A stretch of 64,000 nucleotides of DNA. Origin: Thelonectria olida. Taxonomy: Eukaryota > Ascomycota > Sordariomycetes > Hypocreales > Nectriaceae. The notes under the pieces were generated by a model. It did no database searches and was not told the origin of the DNA. It saw only the letters and a list, made by a program, of their open reading frames with translations. This document shows, piece after piece, positions 33,529 through 45,602 of this stretch (within the stretch, counting starts at the first letter, position 1; every line of letters begins with the position of its first letter). The stretch is from assembly GCA_020736575.1 (NCBI GenBank), contig JAGPYM010000010.1:1-64000 (forward strand). The letters run 5' to 3'. Made by a program: the position numbers and the translations under genes.

Positions 33529-33912
33529 ATGCATTTCACCAACGCAATTTACGCCGTCACTACTCTTCTCGCCTTCACCGACATGGCAAATGCCGCGAAC
33601 GGCAAAAAGTGGCATGTTGAAACCTTTTCAGGCCCGGCGTGCATTCGCAGCACCAGAGTTGGTACTTATTGGAATACCGGCGAGTCGAGCTGCGAAAATC
33701 TTGAGAAATTTAAGGATCCTATTACGAGCATGCGAATCACTCTTGGCAAGGATGACGACTATTGGTGTCATATCCTTGTTGGCTTTACTGAGTCAAAGTC
33801 GTGCAAAGGCTCGAGCCAGCCGATCTACGAGGGAAACTGCGCCGCGCCGATGCCTGATGCTATTAAGACTCACAAAGAATTCAAGAGCTTTAAGGTTATA
33901 AATGGCTGCTAA
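33529..33912 (+). CDS. Small secreted Cys-containing protein, 127 aa
   Basis: The chosen ATG starts a clear signal peptide (MHFTNAIYAVTTLLAFTDMA, cleavage near ANA-AN). An upstream in-frame ATG at 33451 would bury it behind 26 charged residues, so it is unlikely. The mature ~105 residues contain six cysteines (ACIRS, SSCENL, YWCHIL, KSCKGS, GNCAAP and the C-terminal NGC), enough for three disulfides, and no hydrophobic C-terminus, so it should be released. Size and composition fit secreted effector-like or antimicrobial-like proteins of fungi, but I recognise no family and assign no activity. TATATAA lies about 205 bp upstream. Confidence 0.75.
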   Translation: MHFTNAIYAVTTLLAFTDMANAANGKKWHVETFSGPACIRSTRVGTYWNTGESSCENLEKFKDPITSMRITLGKDDDYWCHILVGFTESKSCKGSSQPIYEGNCAAPMPDAIKTHKEFKSFKVINGC

Positions 33913-34742
33913 GTTGGGCTACTCTAAAGGGCGATTGTAAAGGGGGGGCAGCGAGCTTTAGTCTTTAGGAGTGCGTTGGGGAGAGCAAGGGATCTTGAGT
34001 TTCCATCACTGGATTATCAGTTGATTGGCTTTCTGTACCTAGTTTTAGCTAACATAATCCACAAGCGAGTCGCGCACATGCTAATTGCCACAATAACCCT
34101 CCTTGTCCGCCATGAACACTCCCGTTGTATTTAACGTCATTTGGCAATCGAATTTTCTTTTCTATTATATGCTGATCGTTTGCCTCCTTTCGTTAATTCT
34201 ACTACTCACCATCTGTCCTCCTTCCCAAATGGACTGCAGTTTTAGCCAGTTGGACTATTAAAATAACCTATCGTGCTAATACTAATAGATGCCCTAACTA
34301 CTAATTGGGATATTTTCTTCTCAGCCTATATCTTGAGTTTAAATCTATTCGATCTTAACTTAATTAAATTAAGTATTCTACTACTATTAGCAAATTAGTA
34401 AGATATCTAGCTATAATAAGGATAATTCCCTCCCAAATCACCCTAAACTTAATAATAGTAGCAGCAGACGCTACCCTGCATACACTAAACAAGTATGACC
34501 GTCAGCGGCCGATCGTAATATCTAAGAGAATTGTGATTTATTACATCAATTTCATGCGGTTGTGGATATATCTTAGTCGAGCATGTGTGGCACTGTGGAC
34601 CAAGACTACCGTTTTACTATGGATTCATGCACTCAAAGTATGCGTTGGAGGCGAGTGGATGACTGTGGATGGTGCATCTCCGTGAAGCTCTCAACGCGAC
34701 GTGTCGGCTCGCTCTCGTATTTTCCAAGATACTAAATATCGA
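33913..34742. other. Gene-free stretch with a short A+T-rich patch
   Basis: 34260-34440 is rich in TA and resembles a small RIP-mutated remnant. No coding sequence seen. Confidence 0.45.
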
Positions 34743-35910
34743 TCAGGATGATCTGGAAGAACCGCAAGCTCCTGTTGTCAATCCCGGCAAGGAGATGTAC
34801 GCGTGGAACGGTTCCAACACATCGGCTCCGGTGGCTGTTGCTGTCGATAGGAACTTGTCGATGTAGTGCGTACAAACAACCGGATTGATGCGGCCATACG
34901 TGGCAACAAAGAGGGTTTCCTTTATGTGTAGTGCGGACTGAAAGACTTGGTCGATGAAGACGCCTTGAGGGTGCGCAATGCGCGCAGAGACATGAATTGG
35001 CTGTCGCTGGGCGTAGAGCGTAGCCATCTAGCGTTGGACGTTATTCCAGAGCTGCTGTAGCAGCTTAGTCTGCTAGAAGTAGGTCTAGGATTCCTGCGAG
35101 TTCAACGTAGAGAGGGCATCCAGTGTGGTCGAGAGCGGCGCCGCGATAAATTCACAGGTCGAATGAGCGAAAGATGATAGCATATGTGTGCTCCTTTCCG
35201 AGGAGGTCGGTACTTTGAGGGGGTCGCTGGGCGGTCGGGCGATTGACTGGGGAAGGTTGGAAGTCTGTTTCGCAAGCCTCCATCAAGAGGCATATTCTCG
35301 CGTGCTGAACATCATCTCCCCTTCCTTGGAACCAATTGCTTGCGTCGCTGGCTTGGTTATTGGGGTATTTTCCGATTCTCTGTGTCGCGCAGTGGCCATA
35401 GTCCGACGTTATCAAGCCCGGGGACTGGGAAGGGGAAATCCGAGTTCTCGATGATGATATGGATGTGATACGCGGTTTCACCGAGCGTGCTGTAGTCCAG
35501 GAATTAGGAGTGCTCTGTGACGACGGGATTGTTGGTGCGGCCGCCCGCGATAGCGTCCTGCTCGATCTCGTTAACTCTCTCTCGAGTCGGCCCTTCCATC
35601 GTCATGACCAAGAGAAGGACCAGCAGCAGAGCCTATGAGAGCTATCCCTTGCGTTAGACCTGAGAATGTGAGGTCTTCATGAAGAACTGACCTTCATTGA
35701 TAGCATGGTCAGCAGTTCCCATGCGTGCACCCTCAAAAGCGTTGCCTGCATGAGCTTTAGGTCTTTCGGGAGGCATCAACTCAGAGGTCGGCAACTAACC
35801 TTCATCGTACCACATGTTGGCAAGGTACGAGAATGAGACGTCGATGGTCTTTCCTCTGCTTACATGTTTGCACATAGCCACGTACTGTTCGGAGCTTGGC
35901 TTCTGATGGT
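34743..35910 (-). pseudogene. Unrecognised decayed gene downstream of the MFS gene
   Basis: On the minus strand several coding-like pieces lie in order: CKHVSRGKTIDVSFSYLANM then a GTTAGT..GCAG intron-like gap and FEGARMGTADHAINEG (35905-35690), MEGPTRERVNEIEQDAIAGG (about 35600), AYHIHIIIENSDFPFPVPG then LDNVGLWPLRDTE (about 35480-35400) and an open stretch 35027-34743. They are interrupted by stops and frame changes. The pieces look like one old protein gene, but I do not recognise the family. Splice-site-like borders near 35690 and 35805 may be genuine introns. Confidence 0.4.
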
Positions 35911-35939
35911 CAGAAAATTATGATTGATAGAAGCCAGAA

Positions 35940-37938
35940 CTAATACTGCAACGCAGCAAAGGCACGATATTTCTCTGCGTAGTGGATCCTGAATCTGCGG
36001 CCCCAAATGATGTATGGAACGCATGTCAGTGCAATAGCTGCAGCGATTACACTTAGTAGAACAAACATATTATAGACCCCCATGCCCTCCATCCAGGGAG
36101 AAACAGCAAACACCAGGGCCATGGAGATGATGTTGCGCACAAACACAACCCCCGTGAGCGCGTTTCCCAGTATCTGTTTATTGCGAAGAGGTTAGTGTTG
36201 CTACCTTTTAAGATGAACGCCGTAGAATCTTACCAGCTGGTATGAGTCTTGGACATATGTCAATGCCATGTCGCCTGTGCCACCGATTGCGAATCCGATG
36301 AACCCAGCACCAACGGCGTTGATGATCCACGGCATACCCTAAGTGGTGCACTTAGCATTGTAAAATGTATCTCCTGATCTTTTTCATACCTTGTCAATCG
36401 TCAGGCCGTACATCAGCCCGCCGATAGTCATGGATAATCCAGGCACTAAGAACAGCCAAAGGCGAGTTTCCGGCTCATAGATGCCGCGACGTCGCTTTGC
36501 GACCTGAAGGATGAAGTAATCGATGAGGGGTCCACCAAACAACGATCCAAGCAAGGCGCCGATAGCCGGTGGCAGGTTCATATTTCCGATTCCTGCGGAA
36601 CTGAAGTTATAGGGAGGGGCCGCATACAGCTCGGTCTGGGTGACGGCCAATATGGCGAGCATAGCGATTGCAAAGCCGTACTGAAGCGCGGCGAACATCA
36701 CGGCTGGAAAGGTCACGAGGATCTGAAAGGGTTGATATACTTGTCGCCACAAATGACGGCCGTCGACGTTCGCTTTCGGATCGAGCGTGTATAGTGGGTG
36801 CCGCTGCCAGTAAGACTTCATCGGAATCGAGTCGTCAATCTCGATGACTCTAGAGGATAGAGTCGGTATCGGAGTCGCTTCATCGGCCGTGGGCAGATCT
36901 GGGGACTTTCTGTCGATAGTCGATACTTTAGTGGGCTGGTCTTCCTCCTCAGGATTGGGTACCTCGAGACCATGCAAAGGAGGCGGAAAGTATTTGGTCT
37001 CTTCGAGGAAGAAGATCATGAGTATGATGGTTACTCCCATAAAAATGGCACACAACCAGAAGATCCAGCGCCATCCCATTGAAACTGCAACGTGGCCTGC
37101 AGCAACCGGCCCTAGGTAGTTCTGATCAAAGCTGAATCAGTCACATGTAGCACACCTGAAGCATTGCATGTGCTCAACTCACCCCGATCATGACCATTAC
37201 AAGATATATACCATTCATGGTGCCCCTTTGGTGCACGAAGAAGAGATCCGAGACCTGAAATTAGAATTCAACATTAATGTCGGGCCACGTGAAACAGATG
37301 GTCCTACAGCTATTGAATATTCAAAACATACCGTAACTTGGAAAAGAGCTTCATTGACAGCACCAGCGATACCAGAGATTGCGTTTGTTCCGATCATGTC
37401 ACCCACAGTCTGCATTTTGGCTTGCCATATAGCAGAGATAAACATGATGATGGCGGTAATGATGTAGACCGGTCGACGTCCGATGAACAGAGCGATGGGA
37501 ATGAAGATAATACAACCAACAGCGAGCGCCGCCATGTTCGTAGCGTACCCATTGTTCAGCATGTCGTAGCTTATTCCGAGCTCTTCATTGAGGTCTCCAT
37601 AGATTGGAACACTAACACACAGACTTTTGGAATCTTGTCAGCACACATGATTCACGTTGATTCGTGCCATGGTACACACATTGCGAAGACCATCACGGCG
37701 TAGAGCGAGAGCAGGATCATGTGAAGCGTCTTCCGCCATGTGCTCCAGTTCTGTAGCAGCACACTCAGTCAATAAACATTCTCAAATGTTTGCCGCAGTC
37801 GAGTAGCAGATTACTGACCAGAGGCTGATTCGGATCAGCGCTTGGCTGGGGTGCTAACAGGATCTTCGTTCCCCCGGTGTTCTCGATCAGTTCGGTGCCC
37901 GGAGGCAAACTGTTCATGGTCGCTTGCGTTTCGCTCAT
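35940..37938 (-). CDS. MFS transporter (DHA1-like), 541 aa, 7 exons
   Basis: Exons 37938-37819, 37750-37680, 37623-37332, 37254-37183, 37121-36390, 36338-36234, 36173-35940; 1626 nt in all, each junction in frame with GT..AG borders. The N-terminal 40 residues are hydrophilic with GTELIENTGGTKILLAPQPS, followed by TM1 (LHMILLSLYAVMVFAILC). MFS loop 2-3 reads FIGRRPVYIITAII, and the central loop (about residues 240-300) is charged. NYLGPVAAGHVAVSMGWRW around residue 190 is the family's TM5-6 region. Such proteins in fungi export drugs or small metabolites; substrate unknown. A charged GRRFRIHYAEKYRAF tail ends the protein. The decayed locus at 34743-35910 lies immediately downstream on the same strand. 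Confidence 0.93.
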
Positions 37939-39630
37939 GTTGGTCAAATTCTCTGAATGAAGCAAACCTCGTTCGCGGACCTTCCGTGATGGTTACTAGT
38001 GATGCAGTCGAGACCACAACGAGATCACTGAGGAGTCGTTGAGCGCCAACGAAGGGGAATAGTGGCGGCTTTAATACGCGACTCATTCCAGACAAACAAC
38101 GATGCTGGTGAGACAACGGAATGAGAGTCAATCCTTGCATCTACTATCCTCGAACAGGCGAATAGATAACATATCACACGACCCACGTGTGCATCCTCGA
38201 TCCCGGACATCGTTAGTGGACGGTTACACCTTGTCGGTCCAATGTTGGAACTTAGCCTATCGGTCAGAGCAAAGCCGCTATCAGGACGAGAGGGTGACAT
38301 TCCGCACCCCAATTTGGCGGGGTTTAGACTCCGATAAGCAGTTGGAGCCGCGCGGAGAAGGACGGGCAAGACGAGGAGTGAATGAGGCGTCTGCAGGTGG
38401 CCACCATCAGCATCATCGATGCATGACGCATTGGGGATTGCGTAGCTGAATCGGCCATTGTAATTCAAGAAGGGCAAGGAATCTGCCTTGACACATGGAT
38501 ACGGGATGCAGCCCATTTTCTAGGATAGATAATCGGCGTAGAGACCGATGGACAGCGCGATAAGAGCGCCGCCACCTTGCACCCCGTCGGCGCATACTGC
38601 AACCATTCTCGGCCAAGATAGTCTCGCGATTAATGCGGGGAAGGGAACGGGAATCTTATCCGCGGTGATGGGGAGACAGTAGATATGTAGCGACCTTATT
38701 AACGATGAAGCTGCCGTTCGAATAGTGGCCAACGAGTTGTTCCCCGCATGTCGAGTTGCCACTATGCAACGTCATTTGTCATTGACTTGCATCCATGTCA
38801 CCGCGTTGGTCATCTCAAGATTCACTGTATCACTCCATCCAACGTCTCCACAGATAGAGAGCTGGGGGTGTTTTGTCTGCCCCTTTCAACTGTCAACTTG
38901 CAGAAAAGCTTCTCTTAATCTGCACACCTTCCCAAGAGCAGTGAGCACAACCCGGGGCATTTATCGGCGCTTTCTAGGTATGATCGCTCGGCCACCCACC
39001 CCATTCAAGTGAGATAGTTCTGCAGTGTCAAGGCAAATACCCATGCATTCTATTAGCCCTCAACAACAGTGCCCGGGTAATATGTGTCAACTAATTATGC
39101 CTTCATACTAACCAGTCGGGGCTTCTGAACATTGCAACGCCGGGAAAACCTCACACCCGATCTACCGGCCCTCGACTCCGACGAAGCGAGGGATGGAAAC
39201 CAAAAAAATATATGAAGAGAGACTCGCGAGTTCCGAACCACAGCAGAAGGCGACTGGTTGCCTATGAAACAAGGGAAATTAATATTTCAGTCTCGGTTGA
39301 GGTTCCGTGTTTCAAGGCGTTTCACAATGAAAACAGCGAATTTATCCACGAACATGGAGACATGTTTCGGTGGGCCGTTTCACGATACGACGGCTACCGC
39401 TTTATGCCATGATCCTTGATCGAGCCATTTCTGTTTGTCGAGTTGGAATAATATGCATCCTCGTAAATAATGTTTCGAAATAAACATTACTGCTCTTAAA
39501 ACTCAAATATATATGCAGCTCAAGAGCAGCATCTATAAAGGGGATTCTCGTCAATCATCGTCTCCTCCCAGATCAACGCAACGCAAGTCCTTTTGCAACA
39601 TCGACGACAACAGCAACAAGACAAGACACG
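37939..39630. other. Gene-free stretch
   Basis: 1.7 kb between divergent genes. Overlapping short open frames at 38025-38760 suggest G+C-rich old coding sequence (for example EQLVGHYSNGSFIVNKVATY on the minus strand near 38700) but no family is recognisable. Confidence 0.4.
39534..39539 (+). promoter_or_regulatory. TATA box of the acetylxylan esterase gene
   Basis: TATAAA lies 92 bp upstream of the ATG at 39631, a normal position for a fungal core promoter. A TTAGCC (complement of the GGCTAA xylanase-regulator core) at 39053-39058 is about 575 bp upstream; a single core site is weak evidence. Confidence 0.55.
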
Positions 39631-40624
39631 ATGAAGTCCACCACCAAACTCCTGATTCTTCTCTCAAGTCCGCTACTTGCAAGCGCGGCAACATGCCCTG
39701 GCATTCACATTTTCGGTGCCCGCGAAACAACCGCGTCTGCCGGCTTCGGATCTGCTGGAGCTTTTATCAACATGATCATCGCCAAACACTCTGGCGCGAC
39801 ATCCGAAGCGATTGTGTACCCAGCCTGTGGAGGACAGTCATCCTGCGGGGGCGTCGCGTATGGTGATTCCGCGAAACAAGGGACAGCTGCAGTCGCCACG
39901 GCCGTCAATGACTTCCACACGAGATGTCCTGATTCGGAAATTGTGCTTGTTGGATACTCACAGGCAAGTCACTTTGGTCACGACCAGAGGCACGGTGCTG
40001 ATTTACGCGAACAGGGTGGCCAAGTCATGGACAACGCCTTGTGCGGCGGCGGCGATTCGGGCGCCGGCATCACGGACACATCAGTCCCCATCTCTGCCAG
40101 TGCCGTGAAAATGATCAAGGCAGCCATCCTCATGGGCGACCCCCGATACGTCTCCGGATTGGCCTACGGAGTCGGAACCTGCACGGCCGGAGGTGTAAGT
40201 TACCTTAAACCCCTCGCACAAGCACCAAGAAATGCTAATAGTCTCGTAGTTTGACGCGCGCGCGTCAGGTTTCGTGTGCCCGAGCGGAAACAAAGTCCAG
40301 CTCTACTGCGATGCAGAAGACCCCTATTGCTGCAATGGGAGCGACGCCGCTCATCACCAAGAGTACGTCAGCCTCTATGGCACTAAAGCCCTCGCTTTTG
40401 TGAATGGCAAGCTTGGAAGCTCTAGCGGGAGCTCGAGTGACAGTGCTGCCACCACGACAGCAAGCGGCAACACGGCACAGCAAACGACTCCCAGCTCCCA
40501 GGAGAGCACGAGCTGCTCCGCGCAATGGGGGCAGTGCGGTGGCCAGGGATGGACGGGCGCGACGTGTTGCTCGGCCGGGACTTGTCAAGCCATCAACGCG
40601 TACTATTCCCAATGCCGGAACTAA
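39631..40624 (+). CDS. axe1: Acetylxylan esterase (CE5) with C-terminal CBM1
   Basis: Exons 39631-39963, 40015-40194, 40250-40624; 888 nt, 295 aa. Signal peptide [19 protein letters not shown]. The cutinase-fold CE5 domain shows [15 protein letters not shown] at its start, the nucleophile Ser in [19 protein letters not shown], and the Asp/His pair in [15 protein letters not shown] Ser/Thr-rich linker (about residues 210-255) leads to a family 1 cellulose-binding module with [15 protein letters not shown]. This matches the Trichoderma Axe1 architecture. The secreted enzyme removes acetyl groups from xylan. Intron 1 (39964-40014) is 51 nt, begins with GC, ends with AG and has no stop in frame; it splits the nucleophile elbow exactly after Q. 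Reading it as exon would insert 17 residues beside the catalytic serine, so splicing is required. Intron 2 is GT..AG. Confidence 0.95.
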
Positions 40625-40813
40625 AACGTGTGTCGATGGCATAGAGTTGCTCGGACGGAGAGGTAAAATGTAGATATTTTTCGCGTTTCCACTGTACATA
40701 TCGTCAATCAAAGTCTCGCACATATCGGTACGCTTCAGGATTACCAATCCACCACTTAGTGATAAATGCAGGCACCAATCTTGCACACCTGAGTGAATTG
40801 CATATCTTTGACA

Positions 40814-42506
40814 TTACAATCGCGCATCATGTTTCCAGCCCGGCATGTCTGCAAGATCCTCCGCTGGGGCTGCACGTCGAGACTTGAGTGCATCGCCTCC
40901 AGGTCTCCACCCCCAAGACTCGACAAAATCCTGCTGCAGTGCGCCTTCTATCAACTCGACAACATGCTTGCCAATGTTCGGCAATAGTTTAAAGGTGTGA
41001 CTAGAGCAAGAAGTTTAGCAAAGCGACCGTTTGTTGCTACGTCCTCTCCCCAGCTTATGGAAGCTTTAGCAAACGTACCCGCTGTCTCCCGTCGCCAGGA
41101 TCAAATTCTTCCACCTTGGATGCTCACAAATTAAAAGGTTAGCATCGGCAGTGTCTGTGCACCAGCACATGGCGCGATCTACGATTCTCTTGTCTCTAAG
41201 ACCTGGTAAGAATCTAGCAATGGCCCTTCGAATTCTTGCTTCAGAGGCGTTAGGGTACGTGTCGGTCGGATGGCTGGCGTGTGACCGAGGGACGGAGATG
41301 CGTTTGGGATGGCTGGCGCCATAAGGTTGATGAGTTTTGAACCGAGAGAAGCCTGGAAACTCGTCGCAGACCTTGATGGTACCGTCTCTGCAGGAATATA
41401 CTTAGCGTGCGTTCCGCCTTGCGGTGCCAGTGCTGCAGCTTACTCATTCGGCTCGAAGAAGAACCCGTATTCGCCATCGTACACGACAGGAATATCCTTG
41501 TATATCGCAGCCTCCTCGGGGGTTAACTGGATATGAGCCAAAACCCATGCCTAAGGCGGTGTTCAGTCAGCAATCCATGCAATTGAAGCGACTCCTTGAG
41601 GAGAGGGCAAGAGACATGTGCTGCACTGACTTTCGACACACACTGATCCTCCAGGTCTACCAGCGTCGGTGTCCACGCACCAGCAGCCAAAACCACCTTG
41701 TCGGCGTAGTATCGTGTGCCATCGACTGTCTCAACGCCATTGCATGTTGATCCGTCAGCGGCGAACAGAGGTTGTTTGAAGGTACCGGCACTAGGATTGT
41801 GTGAGTAGAGATTAGATGTTGCAGAACGACAAAACATACCCGCCAAACCCGAACTCCACGCCCTGGCTTTTGAGGAATTTTCCTATTGCGTCGATTGCCT
41901 TTGCCGCAGCGAGCCACCCGCCGTCAGCGGTAAACAAGCCCTTCCATCCCTGGAGTGGTGTCTTATTAGCTTCTCTCCCCTAAGGTAATCCATGCCGTCG
42001 TACTTTTACTTGTTCCTTTGTGAACCAAGGCAATGTCGCCAGAATTTCGTCCTCGCTTTCTAACCAGGTATTAGTCTTGTCGAAGCCGACATTTGCGTCG
42101 AGGAGACCCTGATGTTTCCTTCTGAGGTTTGCGATGCCCTCTTGGGATGACGAGCAGTCGATCTGATAAGCGGTCAGCGCCAGAACCTATTAAAATCTGT
42201 TTGAAGATTTGTCCAATAACTCACCATGCCCACGTTGTGGAAGAAAGGCTTGAACAATGGGTCGCTTTTCCACATTTCCAATGCTTCCAGTGACAGCTGC
42301 AAGTCAGGCTTGTTGCGCAATCGAATGCTCATGATCTTGTTGAGGTCGAACCCAGCAGATTGTGACGAAGGGATTGGATAAACATCCAGGACAGTAATAT
42401 TCGAAGGCGAATATCCCGAGCGTACCAAATGGAGTGCCGTTGAAGAGCCCATTGTGCCGCCTCCCCCGACAACAACCACCTTTGTGTTCTCCCGTGATAG
42501 CGCCAT
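40814..42506 (-). CDS. Fructosyl amino acid oxidase (amadoriase), peroxisomal
   Basis: Seven exons: 42506-42225, 42162-42010, 41949-41840, 41790-41631, 41550-41444, 41387-41079, 41000-40814; 1308 nt, 435 aa, the usual length of fungal amadoriases. The dinucleotide-binding motif VVVVGGGGTMGSSTALHL is at residues 10-27. The flavin-attachment region reads AMCWCTDTADANLLI, followed by LILATGDSGHTFKLLPNIG, both diagnostic of FAOX/sarcosine-oxidase-like enzymes. The protein ends ARL, a type 1 peroxisomal targeting signal, so it should act in peroxisomes, where catalase removes the H2O2. Reaction: oxidative deglycation of fructosyl amino acids to the free amino acid, glucosone and H2O2. All introns GT..AG and in frame. 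Divergent from an UNC93-like membrane protein. Confidence 0.95.
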
Positions 42507-43243
42507 GTCCTAGCAACGATTGATGACGCTGGATTGGGTGGTTTGGATGAAGAACAACGAGCCCTGTCGAAATCATTTGAGGTTGTCTGGGACTTCCGCT
42601 GTAGTTAAGGCGATGAAGGATGGAAGGCTCCGAGTCCGGGCCAATGGGGTGAGGTCGATGGAGGCCTGCGATATCGGGTTGGTTCGGTTGGGCCTCTGTG
42701 AGCCGACCTACCCCGCTCCGCGTGGACCTTCCTCAGCATCCAAGCAACAGACAAGCCCCATGGGGATAGGAACAGGATCCGGCTCACGTTGGTTATCAGG
42801 TGAAGTCTCGACTTAGGGCCTGATCATCTCGACCGGCGCAACGTAAAAGAGGCATATCTAGTGGGGAAACATCATTCATTCGTCACGCTGTCCCTTCTTT
42901 CGTAGGGGATGGATGTCAGACTGTCGACTCCCCACTTAAGCCTCGCCTGGACCTTCATCCTCCCAACCCAGTCTATCTCTGATGAAACCAATCAGCATGC
43001 TCGCGTGGACCTTCCAAAAGAACATGGAGCTAGATAAACAGGGAAGACGGATGAACCCCGTGGGGAATTTGGATAAGCGTAGGTATGTAGTTGCGCCTGT
43101 CGAGCACTGACTCGTAAGAATCTAGGATGTGTATAAAAGGCCATCGTTCACTGCCTCGCTGCTATCATCCAGACCACCAACGCAGTCCCGACAACTTTGA
43201 CAAGCCGAGCAAACTCGCGTTGGTATTGGAACAAATATTCACA
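42507..43243. promoter_or_regulatory. Bidirectional promoter region, amadoriase / UNC93-like
   Basis: 737 bp between divergent start codons. TATAAAA at 43132-43138 is 106 bp before the UNC93-like ATG. Two similar stretches containing GGACCTTCC (near 42725 and 43005) recur in the region; no named regulator site is certain. Confidence 0.5.
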
Positions 43244-45218
43244 ATGGCCGACTCAAAGACTGCATCTCCCAATCCCCACGATGGGCAATCGCCTGGGTCA
43301 CCTGCACCATCAGCCCATGGCACAACCCATGCCACTCAGACGGGAATTTCTCGGTGGAAGCGGGTATGGCGGCATAGTCTGACGCAGATGATGCTCCTGA
43401 GCATCCAGGCTTTCTGCGGGCCTGCCATGTCAGACGCAATCGCGGGTGAGGACCAGGGCATTGCTATCGCCTCATGTAGACGTCCGCTAACTTGTTCCTA
43501 GGCCTCGGTGGTGGCGGTCTCGCGACCCCTCAGGTGTCAAATATCGCGACTGCACTCAGATATGCCATGCTCGCTTGCAGTAAGTAGCTATCCCAGGCAC
43601 GCTGAAACCTCACAAAGCTTACCGTGGTGACCGTCAGCTTGCTTCATGGGTGGCCCTATTGTGAACAAGCTTGGTATCAAGTGGGCTCTGGTCATCGGCG
43701 CCATGTCCTTCCCTATTCAAGGATCTGCGTATTACTGCAATAGCAAGTTTGGCATCCAATGGGTTAGTGGCTCAAATTCTATTCTCCAGGTTGTGTTCAC
43801 TGACAAGACACGATTGATGTAGTATCTTATTCTCAGTGGTGCAATCGGCGGTGTTGGCACCGGCTGTTGGTACGTCGCCGAGGCTGGGGCCGTCATGACG
43901 CTTGCTCCCTCTGGTGCGCGCGGCAAGTACTTAGCACTCTGGATTGTGTCCCGGAACCTTGGGCAGCTAGTTGGCGGTGCAATCAAGTGAGTATCTCGGT
44001 TGCTCAATTTGCGCGAGTTTTGGCTAACAACCTCCCCTGCCAGCTTGTCCAAGAATCACGAGAAAGGTGTCAGCGGCGGAGTAACACCCGACACTTATAT
44101 TGCGTTCATGATCATTGAGTGCATGGCGTAAGTGTCTCCGCGAAATGTGAACTCCTGCATCCGCATCACAGCTGATACTGTTTCTTAGCCTGCCATTTGC
44201 CTTCATGATCACTCCGTTTGAACGCGTTGTTCGATCTGACGGAACCCGAATTGTTACAGCCGAGACACTCTCCACCAAGCAGGAATTCAGGCAAATTTTA
44301 AAGACCATGACCTCGAGACTCATTGTTCTCGCCTCCATCTGGGCGCTATGGTCGTTCTTCTACAGGTAGGTAGACACACGGTCATATCTCTACCCATCGC
44401 ATAAGGGAAGATAGTGAACTAACAGAGGTGGCAGTGGCTCTTGGTCGACTTATCTCGGAATATATTTCACGGTCCGCGCCCGCGCCCTCTCATCGCTGAT
44501 ATCACCATTCTTCTGCATGTCAGTTTAGCTCCCTTTTAACCCTTCTCTGCAAACTAATAACACTTCTTCAGTGTTGGCTGCTTTGGCCTCGGATTCATCC
44601 TCGACGCGAAGCACCTTCCACAACGCCGCCGCGCTCAGATCGGTCTCTACACCGTCGTGATCCTTAATATCGGCGTCTATATTTGGTCAATTATCATGCA
44701 GGTCAAGTTCAAACGCCACAGCCCAGGTGCCATTGACTGGGACGACAGTCTGTACCCTTCATCATTCTTGCCATACTTTTTTGTCCAAACTACAGGCCCA
44801 TTATCGCAGTCGTACATGTATTGGCTTTTGTCGTCCTTTGCATCCAATGCGCAAGGTAATTCTCTTATTTGGTGCGATACACATCCCTCAGTGCTAACGG
44901 CCACCCTAGAAAATGTGCGGAACGGAGCTGCATTCAGATGTATCGAGGCTATAGGCCAGGCTATTGCGTACGGCATGAACACTCAAACAAAGAGTGACCC
45001 TCTTGTCGGGTTGTACGTTATCCATCTCGCTGACATGGCTTATGGCAAGGAGATTCACTGACGATTACTTTAGCTGCGTCACATTTGCCTTGCTTGGAGC
45101 TGCTATCCTTCCCATGATTATGCTTGTTAATACAACGCCGGACCAGATCCCCGCGGATGAGATCGCAGAGCACCAGTCACGCACATTGGGAGAAAAGACC
45201 GGAGACATTGAGACTTAA
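43244..45218 (+). CDS. UNC93-like MFS membrane protein, 481 aa, 10 exons
   Basis: Exons 43244-43445, 43502-43579, 43638-43762, 43823-43986, 44044-44127, 44189-44365, 44435-44518, 44572-44855, 44910-45012, 45074-45218; 1446 nt. All introns GT..AG with phases matching. The N-terminus is hydrophilic and rich in Pro, Ser and His (SPNPHDGQSPGSPAPS). Hydrophobic segments include MMLLSIQAFCGPAMSDAIAG, WALVIGAMSFPIQGSAYYC, LSGAIGGVGTGCWYVAEAG and IGLYTVVILNIGVYIWSII. AEAGAVMTLAPSGARGKYLA and NVRNGAAFRCIEAIGQAIAY are typical of fungal UNC93/DUF895 transporter-like proteins. Substrate unknown; plasma membrane or vacuole. The only clear neighbour link is the divergent amadoriase, so import of glycated amino acids is possible but unproven. 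'AYY' and 'CMA' junctions are supported by exact frame closure. Confidence 0.92.
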
Positions 45219-45602
45219 GAGTAGGACGAGAACGCTTTTCAGCCTTACTCTTTTTTTCTTTCAGCCTATTTCTATCCTATGTAGGGTCTTTTATGTAATA
45301 AATCCCAAGCTATGAGCTCTCAGGTTTTATTACATGCCTTCAATTTTCAAACTCTAGGGTGGGCGTTGCTGCAAGCTGGGGCAGAGAAAGCAAGGATGCA
45401 AATTCAGCTGAGATGTGTCAAATTAAACTAATCAGAATTGGGAAACGGGGCAGTTTCGCACGCCCCAAGTTGGACTAGCGCCACCAGTCTCGATTATTTG
45501 GAAGTCGTCTCCTTTTCTCTCTTGCTTCGTTTCTCTAGATCTTCACCCAGGGCTGTTCTGTCCGTCTGCCCTTGCGAGCTTCCTTGGCTCTGATGAGCCA
45601 CC
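45219..45602. other. Intergenic stretch
   Basis: 384 bp, terminator and promoter region between two same-strand genes. Pyrimidine-rich tracts before 45600 are typical of fungal core promoters. Confidence 0.4.

Noticed and set aside
39964..40014. Treating the 51 nt as coding in the esterase
   Set aside because: It would insert 17 residues into the invariant GYSQGG nucleophile elbow; GC-AG splicing restores the family sequence.
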